Assembly (NCBI GenBank): GCA_900088475.1
Contig: FLMG01002625.1
Span: 1 to 10,695 of the forward strand
DNA from: Hyphochytrium catenoides
Taxonomy: Eukaryota; Sar; Hyphochytriomycetes; Hyphochytriales; Hyphochytriaceae
Reading direction: 5' to 3'
Length of the DNA stretch: 10,695 bases
The position numbers and the translations under genes were made by a program. Positions 1 to 6,675 of this stretch are shown here, one piece after another (position 1 is the first letter of the stretch; every line of letters starts with the position of its first letter). The notes under the pieces are model-generated. The model saw only the letters and a program-made list of their open reading frames with translations. It had not been told where the DNA came from and made no database searches.

Positions 1-122
1 CTCTCTCTCTCTCCTTTTGACTCCTTGCCTCTGTGTGTGTCTCTCTGTCTCGCTGTCTCTCTCTTCGTCTGTCTCTTAGCCTCTCCATGTGTGTCTCTCT
101 GTCTCTCTGTCTCTCTCTCTCG
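1..122. repeat. CT-rich microsatellite
   Basis: This pyrimidine tract is made of interrupted CT, GT and CTGT units. The repeat is directly visible and its strand is arbitrary. It is roughly complementary to the GA tract at 350-420, so the two could pair on one strand. I see no gene in it. The left edge may continue outside the window. Confidence 0.9.
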
Positions 123-349
123 TGTGCTCTCACCTCATCTAATCTTTTTGTAACCCCCATCAGGGAGCAACCTCCTAGGGTTTAGGGACGTCACCCCTTT
201 CTGTTATATTAACAAATTGAGGTAAGTATTTTGGGTGAGTGGCGTTGTTGTGCCAGCAGCCGGTACCCCTAAGGTGTGATGGCTCGCCGGTTACAAGGAG
301 ACGGAAGTTCTGCTATCGCCTGGCCATCAAAGAGACATGGAAGACAAGG

Positions 350-367
350 GGAGAGAGAGAGACAGAG

Positions 368-410
<43 letters not shown>

Positions 411-420
411 GAGAGAAAGA
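350..420. repeat. GA-rich microsatellite
   Basis: A run of GA dinucleotides interrupted by GACA and GTGA units. It lies about 40 bp upstream of a TATA-like box. Reading the opposite strand gives an apparent protein of Leu-Ser repeats, which is only the repeat in translation. Such tracts are common in promoters, but a regulatory role here is inference. Confidence 0.9.
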
Positions 421-460
421 AACGGAGGGAAGAGGCAGGGAAATAGAGTGAATGTATTTG

Positions 461-468
461 TATATATA
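461..468 (+). promoter_or_regulatory. TATA-like box upstream of the TPR gene
   Basis: The sequence TATATATA sits just downstream of the GA tract and about 480 bp before the ATG at 945. Its sequence fits a TATA box. No transcript data support it and many protist promoters lack TATA boxes, so this is a candidate only. Confidence 0.35.
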
Positions 469-858
469 GAGCACAGCGAGTGTACTGGGAAACTTGCTAG
501 CTAAATGGCTCAAGTGAGGAAGAAAGCGAGGCCAGAACCGAAGGCCTTGCGGCTGCCTGGTCTTGGAGCTAGCGGCCTGCCATGGAGTCTTTGAAGGTGC
601 TCTGCTGGTTTTGAGGAAGTGAGGAGCGCGACCCGTTGCTTGGTCCACGGCAAAGTAAAGAACAGCGTACGAAGCTCCCGCTTGGCATAAAGACCAAATC
701 GCCTCCGAAGAGAGAACTGAAGCCTATGAGCAGGAGGTTGAAGGGCGGTTTATAGGTCACTATCGCGCAGCAGAAGGACTGCGAGCCTTTAACAAAGAGA
801 GAATGAGCGGCCAGTGTCAGCGGCCACGTCGTACGCTGAAGCCCTTCTAAGAGAGGGC

Positions 859-897
859 ATGTGGAAAGGGAGCAAACGCGAGGAAGAGGCAAAGTAG
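859..897 (+). other. Upstream ORF, 12 codons, just before the TPR start
   Basis: An ATG at 859 opens a 12-codon ORF that stops at TAG (895-897), 47 bases before the main ATG. It is in a different frame from the main gene. It is the last of five small upstream ORFs and could lower translation of the main frame if it is in the mature mRNA. Confidence 0.4.
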
Positions 898-944
898 AAG
901 GACAGATATCGAAAGCGAGGAAGGAAAGTGAAAGTCAAGGAAGG

Positions 945-3900
945 ATGTCGTCCGTTCCCGGAGGCCGTCGTGTGACAGCCACGGGGTCCATGCAGATCCT
1001 CAAGGTGAACTCTGTGGGCTCCAAATTGTCCATTCCTCTCTTGGTCCCGTCCTCGAGTAAGTCAACTGAAGGCCGTCTCAAGGCGATACAGCGCCGAGGA
1101 ACGAGAGAAAACATTGCTCGGGATGTAGGGCGCCTTAACGCGGCAGGGCGGCGGCTTAGCGTGGACAGGATGCACATGGACCCTATCGTTGCGCTAGCAG
1201 AGAACTGTGTGAGCCTGATCTTGGAGAAGCTTAAACAACACGCCACGCAGCTGCGGTACCAGCAACTCTTCAAGGACATTGTGGCCCAAGGAGAACTGGA
1301 AGGCTACACATTTCCTTCTGTTACTGAAGAGACCCGGCAGCCAGGGAAGCAGTTACCAGCGGACCAATACGTGGTCAAAGCGGGAGAGGTGCGGGACACA
1401 CTGGAAAGCGTCACAAGGGCCCTAGCCGAGCGCTGCGGACCTTCAGCGGTGGAATGCTTCTTTGGCGGCACGAAGAGAGTAGAGAGAGCGGAAGCAAAGG
1501 CTGACAGACGCTATGGCGGAGACCTTTCTGGAGTCTTAGACTACGCCCGAACGTCTATTGTGTTAAAGGACTTAGCCAGCATCCGTGCGTGTGTCCAGGC
1601 CGCAGACGATTGGGCTCGACAGGACCCTTCCTGTCCTTTTACCATTGCGCGTATAAAGTCACTCTTCTCAACGGAAGAGGAGGCTCTACCCGGAGGATAC
1701 CGAGATGTGAAACTCAATCTAAAGATTCAAGAGCACATCTGTGAGGTGCAGCTGCATCTGCAGCCAATGTGGGCCGTGGCTGGTCAGGACGGCTATGGGC
1801 TCTACCAGGTCGTTGCCGGACAGGACGAAGATGGGAACCCGATCCTCCTGACCAGTGGCCTTGAGATCTTAGAGTCGAGTCTCATGACAGAGGAGACTCT
1901 GATGATGATGATGCAGATTGCCGCCCGCCGTGCTGAAGAACCCACCATCCTTATCCCTGCAATTCTAGCGAGACAAGGAAAGGCAAAGGCTGCGATGGAA
2001 GAGTATCAGAAGGCGGTGGCTCACTATGAGGCCAAAGGACAGCCAGACCATCCCACGGTGACGTGGTCTAAGAGAGGCATCACGGAGATCCTGCTTACAC
2101 AGAATGAGAGCGAGGAGGCTGTGAAGCACGCGGCAACCTGCGTTGAACGTAGCTCCAAGCTGTATGGTCCGGAGCATCCAGAGACTACGTCCGACACCTT
2201 CCTCCTCGCCTCAGCAAATGCTAAGAACGCCAAGTTTGCGGAAGCTGAGAGGTGCTATCGCCAGGTGCTAGAGAGGCGCAGGGAGGTGTTGGGCGAGGAA
2301 GATGCTAAGACGCAAGAAGTAGAGTGCGAGCTAGCCGCGCTATTGGCACAGAAAAAGGAGCGGTCGGAAGAGGCAGAGACACTTTTTCGCAAGGTCCTCG
2401 CCAGCAGGGAAGATCGCCTGGGATCACGTCACGTCCTCACTTTGGAGGCTGCAGGTCAGGTGGCCTTTATTTGCTCGACAAGGGGGAAGTATGCAGAGGC
2501 AGAGCCCATGTACACGCGCTGTATGGAGGGCTTTGAGGAGGCTTATGGTTCCTCGCACCCTCTGTACCTCACCTCCACCCTTAACCTGGCGAAGCTTCTG
2601 CAAGAACTTCGACGCTACGCGGAGGCCGCAAAGCTGTTTGAAAAAGTATTAGAGAGCTGTCGCACGCTCTACGGCCCAACGCACGAAGAGACTCTGATAG
2701 CGCAGAAGTGTCTTGGTATGTCACTGTACCGCTCCAAGCGGTATGAAGAGGCCGAGAAGCTCCTTCAAGGCACCCTCGAGGCTCGAGAGAAGTCATTAGG
2801 GAAAGATGATGAGCGTACGATCAGCACAATGGTAAGCCTCGGCAGCGTTCTAATCGACGCAGGCAAAGTCGATGAAGGCATCCAGCACCTCCGTCAGGCA
2901 TTGGATCTCTATGCCCAAACCTTAGGCGAAGATAGCGCCGCTGTAGTGGATGTCCTACAACTTCTGGCAGGGACCCTGGAAGCGAACGGAGAGAGAGAAC
3001 AAGCCTTAAAGTACTTCAAGAGAGCGCTTAATGCGGCAGAAAATGTCTCTGGGAAGGAATCTCATGACATCATTACCTTCAGCTCGGCGGTAGGACATTG
3101 CCTGACCTCTCTTGGCCGGTCTCGAGAGGCAGAGCCTCATCTCCGGCGCGCGCTGGACCTCTCCTCTCGACTGCAAGGTAATCGCCACAAGGAGACACTA
3201 TCGATCGAGAACGAGCTTGCGTCTGTTCTGGGTGCAGAGCTGAAGGTGGACGAAGCAATTGACCTTTATAAGGAGACGCTAGCGGGACGCTCAGAAGTCT
3301 GTGGGCCGAAAGACTTAGAAACGCTTTCCACAGCGTACAACCTCGCCATTCTTTTGCATAAGACGGAGAAGCTGAAGGAAGCTGAGTCTCTGTACCAGCA
3401 AGCCATAACTGGATATGAAGAGATCCTCGGCCCCAAGCACCCTCACACGCTAGATGCCGCTAATAACCTGGCATCTCTCTTTGCCGTCCAAGAAAACTAT
3501 GCTGCCGCAGAGCCACTCTTCCGTCAAGCAGTGGCAGGAAGAGAAGAACAGCTTGGGAGCACTGACTCCTCAACTCTAGCCAGCTTCCACAGTCTCGGAA
3601 GCATGCTCTACAGGCAAGAGAAGTACAGCGAGGCAGTGCCCATACTGAAGAAGGGCTTTGACGGGCGAAAGCAGGTGCTGGGACAGGAAAACAGTCAGTT
3701 TCTCTCTACAATGTACTATTATGCCATGTCCATGGCGAGACTGGGGGGTAAAGAGGCAGAGGCGACGGCTCTCTGCCGCGAATGCGTGGCCCTCATGCGT
3801 AAGAACCCTGCCACGATGAATGAAGACAGGGTGTTGGAACTGGAAGAAGCCGCGCAGGAGCTGACGGCCAAGCTAAAGTGGCAACGCATCACGAGCATTT

Positions 3901-3950
3901 TTTGCTGCGCCGGTTCTCAGGCGCGGGTCAGCGTAGAGACCGGTGCCTAA
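945..3950 (+). CDS. RelA/SpoT-like domain fused to kinesin-light-chain-type TPR array
   Basis: This intronless gene encodes 1001 residues. The open frame extends to 840 but has no ATG before 945, which has an A at -3, so I chose 945. Residues 150-290 resemble a divergent RelA/SpoT (ppGpp synthetase-type) nucleotidyltransferase: a basic stretch KRVERAEAKADR (177-188), DLSGVLDYARTSIVL (193-207), GGYRDVKLNLKI (250-261), matching the substrate-binding NGYxSLH region, and CEVQLHL (266-272), matching the family's EVQ/EIQ strand. Tyr252 and Glu267 align with residues important in that family. From about residue 336 to 967 come some 15 TPRs of 42 residues, each ending like LYGPxHPxT, the kinesin-light-chain pattern. 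The tail (974-1001) has a Cys pair. No signal peptide or membrane segment is seen. The TPRs should bind protein partners; catalysis by the N-terminal domain is unproven. The TPR call is firm and the RelA/SpoT call is moderate. Confidence 0.9.
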   Translation: MSSVPGGRRVTATGSMQILKVNSVGSKLSIPLLVPSSSKSTEGRLKAIQRRGTRENIARDVGRLNAAGRRLSVDRMHMDPIVALAENCVSLILEKLKQHATQLRYQQLFKDIVAQGELEGYTFPSVTEETRQPGKQLPADQYVVKAGEVRDTLESVTRALAERCGPSAVECFFGGTKRVERAEAKADRRYGGDLSGVLDYARTSIVLKDLASIRACVQAADDWARQDPSCPFTIARIKSLFSTEEEALPGGYRDVKLNLKIQEHICEVQLHLQPMWAVAGQDGYGLYQVVAGQDEDGNPILLTSGLEILESSLMTEETLMMMMQIAARRAEEPTILIPAILARQGKAKAAMEEYQKAVAHYEAKGQPDHPTVTWSKRGITEILLTQNESEEAVKHAATCVERSSKLYGPEHPETTSDTFLLASANAKNAKFAEAERCYRQVLERRREVLGEEDAKTQEVECELAALLAQKKERSEEAETLFRKVLASREDRLGSRHVLTLEAAGQVAFICSTRGKYAEAEPMYTRCMEGFEEAYGSSHPLYLTSTLNLAKLLQELRRYAEAAKLFEKVLESCRTLYGPTHEETLIAQKCLGMSLYRSKRYEEAEKLLQGTLEAREKSLGKDDERTISTMVSLGSVLIDAGKVDEGIQHLRQALDLYAQTLGEDSAAVVDVLQLLAGTLEANGEREQALKYFKRALNAAENVSGKESHDIITFSSAVGHCLTSLGRSREAEPHLRRALDLSSRLQGNRHKETLSIENELASVLGAELKVDEAIDLYKETLAGRSEVCGPKDLETLSTAYNLAILLHKTEKLKEAESLYQQAITGYEEILGPKHPHTLDAANNLASLFAVQENYAAAEPLFRQAVAGREEQLGSTDSSTLASFHSLGSMLYRQEKYSEAVPILKKGFDGRKQVLGQENSQFLSTMYYYAMSMARLGGKEAEATALCRECVALMRKNPATMNEDRVLELEEAAQELTAKLKWQRITSIFCCAGSQARVSVETGA

Positions 3951-4017
3951 CGGGAGAAACACTAGAGAGAGGGAGAGAGCTATAGAGATGCTGCTCTCAC
4001 TATGAGAGTCATATTTC

Positions 4018-4023
4018 TTTATT
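4018..4023 (-). terminator. Possible polyadenylation signal for PHB1 (minus strand AATAAA)
   Basis: AATAAA on the minus strand, about 455 nt past the PHB1 stop. It is the only canonical signal in the spacer. If used, the PHB1 transcript would run almost to the 3' end of the TPR coding region and overlap its 3' UTR antisense. Many protists do not use this hexamer strictly, so confidence is low. Confidence 0.25.
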
Positions 4024-4050
4024 GAGATATATAGACTTTTTTTTCATGCG

Positions 4051-4188
4051 CGGTGCCTTATCCCACCGTCACGTCTCACGGTCATGAGGAAGCCAATCGG
4101 ATGGCGGTTGGCAATGAAAGATGCGTTTGCAGCCATCATAGATCGGATCTGCCGATGACCGTTAAATGAAACCTCTAACTAGGCACCG
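4051..4188. repeat. Nested inverted repeats (imperfect long hairpin)
   Basis: Three perfect arm pairs nest in order: CGGTGCCT 4051-4058 with AGGCACCG 4181-4188, ACGGTCAT 4078-4085 with ATGACCGT 4155-4162, and GATGGC 4100-4105 with GCCATC 4132-4137. The unpaired stretches between arms are nearly equal on the two sides (19 versus 18 nt, 14 versus 17 nt), as expected of one rod-like fold with a 26-nt apical loop. It could be a structured RNA or the remnant of an inverted repeat. No terminal target-site duplication was recognised. Confidence 0.5.
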
Positions 4189-4350
4189 GCGAACAAACAT
4201 TGGGCCTTAAGATAGCATAGCTTATAGCCCTCTCCTACGACGACAGTGAGCGCTTTCATAGGCCCGAACTAAATGAGCACGGCAGAGAGAAGTCTTAGAT
4301 AGTACGAGAAAGGGTCAGGAAAAGCATGGCATGTGTTATCTTTAGTATTT

Positions 4351-4411
4351 TGACCTATTGCGAAGCACGTGCTGACTGCCCTGTGCTGGCGCACCTAGCA
4401 TAGGTCAGCAC
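4351..4411. repeat. Two mutually exclusive hairpins sharing a 3' arm
   Basis: TGACCTAT (4351-4358) is the exact complement of ATAGGTCA (4400-4407), and GTGCTGAC (4369-4376) of GTCAGCAC (4404-4411). The two right-hand arms overlap, so only one stem can form at a time. It lies 66 bp beyond the PHB1 stop on that gene's 3' side. Confidence 0.45.
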
Positions 4412-4476
4412 TTTGTAAGCAGTGTTAGCTCTGAGGTGGTCGCATAGCCAAAGCAAACGCTGGACAAGCTAAGTTC

Positions 4477-5671
4477 TTATGCGGACAGTCCGAGAAGAAG
4501 GTTGCTGCCCTGAGAATTGGGAATGTATGTCACGTTCTTGGCCCGAGCAAGAGTATCAGCAATCTCCTTGGCAGCGTCAATTCTCTGAACCTCGATGTAG
4601 CCCAGCCCTGCATCTGCGAGGGCATCAGAAATGAGCTTTGCAGCCTCTGACTCTCCCTCAGCTCTAATGATCGCAGCCTAATGAAGACATAGGAGAGAGG
4701 GGGTTAACCTTGCTGAATCTTTTGCCGGAATAGTAGTTGATAGTTCGACTTACTCTCTTCTCCTGCTCAGCCTTCATGACGACGAACTTTGATCTCTCAG
4801 CTTCCTGGTAAGCAACCTGCTTGGCCTCAATAGCTTGGGTAAACTCCGACCCGAAGGTCAGGTGAGTGATAGACACATCTGACATCAAGACCAGGTCAGA
4901 TGCCGAAGACGGTTATGAGAGATGTCAAAGATCATTGAGCCCGGCGACAAGCGCTCTCAGTTAGGGTTACTCACCATCAAGGATCAGGTTGAAGTTTTCT
5001 GCTCGAGCCATGAGTTCCTCCCGGATCTGTCGTGAGACCTTCTCTCTCTGGGTAAGCAGCTGGTCTGCGTTATACTGAGCCTAGGGGCACATCGTCAGCG
5101 CTCGTGATCTAACTCTTATCGTCTTTCTACGGTGCTTACCACCACAGCCTTTAGCACCTCATTTCCGAGAGAAGGCAGTACACGATCATCAAAATCTAGG
5201 CCGAGGGTCTGATAAATCTTTGCGAGAGCAACCTCCTCAGGACGGGATAGCACCCTCAGTGAGATGTTAACGTTCTGAAGATCCTTGGTTCCTGTTACTG
5301 AGCTAATAACGCGCGGTCTAGAGCGTACGTCCATGATGTTGGGGTACTGCCAAATAGCAACAAGAGTCACTTAGTAACGTGTTGCTTGGGCTGACGAGTC
5401 CCAACCAGGTGTTACCTGGATATAAGGGATCCGGAAGTGTGTTCCCTCTCCGACGCACTCAGGCAGAACTCCGCGGAACCTGTCAAAAATCACAGCTCTC
5501 TCACCTCCGTCCACTGCAAGCGCAATGGGCAGTATGAGTAATAATGACAGTCGAGATCCAGTCCGGCGTTGGCTTACCATTGTATAAGCATTCCTGGACG
5601 GCAACAGTGCCAACACTGACTGCAACACCCGCAGCAGCGACTCTATTTAGAAAGCTCACAACCTGTGACAT
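4477..5671 (-). CDS. PHB1: Prohibitin-1 (PHB1), six exons
   Basis: This is a complete 276-residue prohibitin-1; animal PHB1 is about 272 residues. Exons in transcript order are 5671-5578, 5513-5416, 5346-5140, 5080-4975, 4878-4754 and 4677-4477. Introns of 64, 69, 59, 96 and 76 nt are all GT-AG and every junction keeps the frame. Residues 11-30 form the N-terminal membrane anchor. The SPFH/PHB domain covers about 32-190, with [37 protein letters not shown] and [12 protein letters not shown] heptad-like coiled coil with [10 protein letters not shown] and [11 protein letters not shown] covers about 180-225. THLTFG and FDRFRGV identify PHB1 rather than PHB2. With PHB2 it forms ring complexes in the inner mitochondrial membrane that scaffold m-AAA protease and cristae. 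It is convergent with the TPR gene and has a TATA-like box about 300 bp upstream. Confidence 0.95.
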
Positions 5672-5973
5672 GATTTACTCTTCTCACACAGCGGGAGTGA
5701 GCAACGATTATCTCTTAGACGTCAACTTTGGCAGACAGCTTAGGCGCTTCTGATCCTTGAACTTTCTGGAGCTCTCAAAGTGCCGATGAGGCTTCAGATC
5801 TCTGGTAGTAGCACTGTCTAGGAACCAAACAGAAGAGACTGGGGAGAGCGCGCGGCGGCAGCCAAAGAAAGGCACAGAGGAGGGTGATGGCTGTAAGAGA
5901 GAGAGGAGTGGAGAATTCTGGTACAGTTTGCGGCGGGCGAACTTTCCCCAAAGGTTATTTTCAAGCATGTCTC

Positions 5974-5983
5974 CCTTTTTATA
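5974..5983 (-). promoter_or_regulatory. TATA-like box for PHB1
   Basis: The minus strand reads TATAAAAAGG here, a strong TATA-box match, about 300 bp upstream of the PHB1 ATG. Transcription would start near 5945-5950, giving a leader of roughly 275 nt. A copy of the octamer AAAGGTTA (5950-5957) lies near the predicted start. Confidence 0.45.
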
Positions 5984-6015
5984 ACTAAGACAGCGATGTG
6001 TTTCTTTCAAGCTTT

Positions 6016-6021
6016 TTTATT
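6016..6021 (-). terminator. Possible polyadenylation signal for the minus-strand gene at 6676-7656
   Basis: AATAAA on the minus strand followed by A-rich sequence, about 655 nt past that gene's stop and 33 bp before the PHB1 TATA-like box. The spacing would let one transcript end just before the next begins. The long 3' UTR makes this only a candidate. Confidence 0.3.
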
Positions 6022-6145
6022 GCTATCATTCGTTTCAGAACTCAGTTTGCCTGGAATTAGTTATCAAATATATAGGTTTTGGGGTGATTCTTTGGCGCAT
6101 CAGAAGACAGAAGAAGAGTAAGTGTGGGTGATAGACAAAAAGGCG

Positions 6146-6175
6146 CTAAAGGTTACAACAGGTACTAAAGGTTAC
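6146..6175. repeat. 11-bp direct repeat CTAAAGGTTAC
   Basis: CTAAAGGTTAC occurs at 6146-6156 and again at 6165-6175, with a 19-bp period. Each copy contains the octamer AAAGGTTA that recurs elsewhere in non-coding parts of the window. It may be a paired protein-binding site upstream of PHB1. Confidence 0.6.
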
Positions 6176-6216
6176 GAGCATGTGTTCTTGAGATAATAAA
6201 CATAGAGAATCTTCAT

Positions 6217-6234
6217 CTGGTGTGATCACATCAG
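6217..6234. promoter_or_regulatory. Palindrome centred on TGTGATCACA
   Basis: TGTGATCACA (6221-6230) is a perfect 10-bp palindrome. It extends outward by CTG and CAG with one mismatched pair, making an 18-bp dyad. Such dyads are typical of homodimer-binding proteins, but no factor can be named and one could occur by chance. Confidence 0.3.
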
Positions 6235-6485
6235 CGTTATTGCCTTCTTTCAATGGTGAGTGATGTGCTGGGGCCATTAGCTACTACTATCGCACACTTC
6301 TCCCTCCGCGCGTGGCCACTTAGTGACCCACGCCAAGACTACTCGTAGGTGAAGGCAGAGAGTCATCTGCTGAAGGAGCATTGAAGAGGGCCGCGTTACC
6401 TCCATGAAATGAAATAGCTTACTAGTGACTCAACAATACTATATCATGCGATATCTACGGAGAGAGATATGCACCATGCGATGCG

Positions 6486-6529
6486 CTTCTTCAGACCCTA
6501 TCTTGCACTGGGCATAGGGTCTGAAGAAG
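6486..6529. ncRNA. Perfect 16-bp stem-loop of unknown role
   Basis: CTTCTTCAGACCCTAT (6486-6501) and its exact reverse complement (6514-6529) flank a 12-nt loop. It is the strongest inverted repeat in the window. It starts about 147 nt beyond the stop of the minus-strand gene and so probably lies in that gene's 3' UTR. It could be an RNA-processing or stability hairpin, a small-RNA precursor or a cruciform site. The arms are shorter than a usual microRNA precursor. The structure is certain; calling it an RNA element is inference. Confidence 0.4.
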
Positions 6530-6675
6530 AGACAGGATCCTTGTATAGCGGCTACTAACGTCCACTTTTGTCGAATGCTGATATTGGGTGTAAGGGCGCT
6601 TTCTGGAGGAGTGGACGCCTCACCACAAAGAAGGTGAGAGAACCATTAATGATAAGAACTGGGTTCTTGCCAACT

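Larger units (their letters stand above)
123..944 (+). other. Upstream and leader region of the TPR gene
   Basis: No protein-coding exon can be supported here. From left to right it holds a telo-box-like sequence (176-187), a consensus 5' splice site (AG|GTAAGT at 222), the GA microsatellite (350-420), a TATA-like box (461-468) and five short ATG-initiated ORFs at 505-594, 582-614, 726-755, 803-850 and 859-897. The last of these overlap or crowd the main start at 945. If transcription starts about 30 bp past the TATA box, the leader is about 450 nt unless part of it is spliced out. Confidence 0.6.
3951..4476. other. Convergent intergenic spacer, 3' ends of TPR and PHB1 genes
   Basis: I see no coding sequence in these 526 bp between the TPR stop and the PHB1 stop. 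The spacer must contain both 3' untranslated regions. Just past the TPR stop is a short GA-rich run (3963-3980). No AATAAA is present on the plus strand. It also contains nested inverted repeats at 4051-4188 and two competing hairpins at 4351-4411. Confidence 0.6.
5672..6675. other. Non-coding region between PHB1 and the unknown minus-strand gene
   Basis: I find no supported gene in this 1-kb stretch. It should contain the PHB1 promoter and leader (5672 to about 5990) and the 3' UTR of the upstream minus-strand gene. Visible elements are a minus-strand TATA-like box (5974-5983), a minus-strand AATAAA (6016-6021), a plus-strand AATAAA (6195-6200) with no gene to serve, an 11-bp direct repeat (6146-6175), a palindrome (6217-6234), an imperfect dyad (6310-6333) and a perfect 16-bp stem-loop (6486-6529). 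Confidence 0.6.

Noticed and set aside
176-187. Chromosome end (telomere)
   Set aside because: Only two partial telomere units are present and they are followed by ordinary sequence.
313-648. Minus-strand open frame with long Leu-Ser repeats
   Set aside because: It is the GA microsatellite read on the other strand; no family or real composition outside the repeat.
861-944. Upstream extension of the TPR protein by 28 residues
   Set aside because: It would need a GTG start at 861. The ATG at 859 is in another frame and stops at 897. The first in-frame ATG is 945.
5708-6010. 100-codon minus-strand frame just upstream of PHB1
   Set aside because: It is unlike any family I know, and it spans the likely PHB1 promoter and leader, including the TATA-like box.
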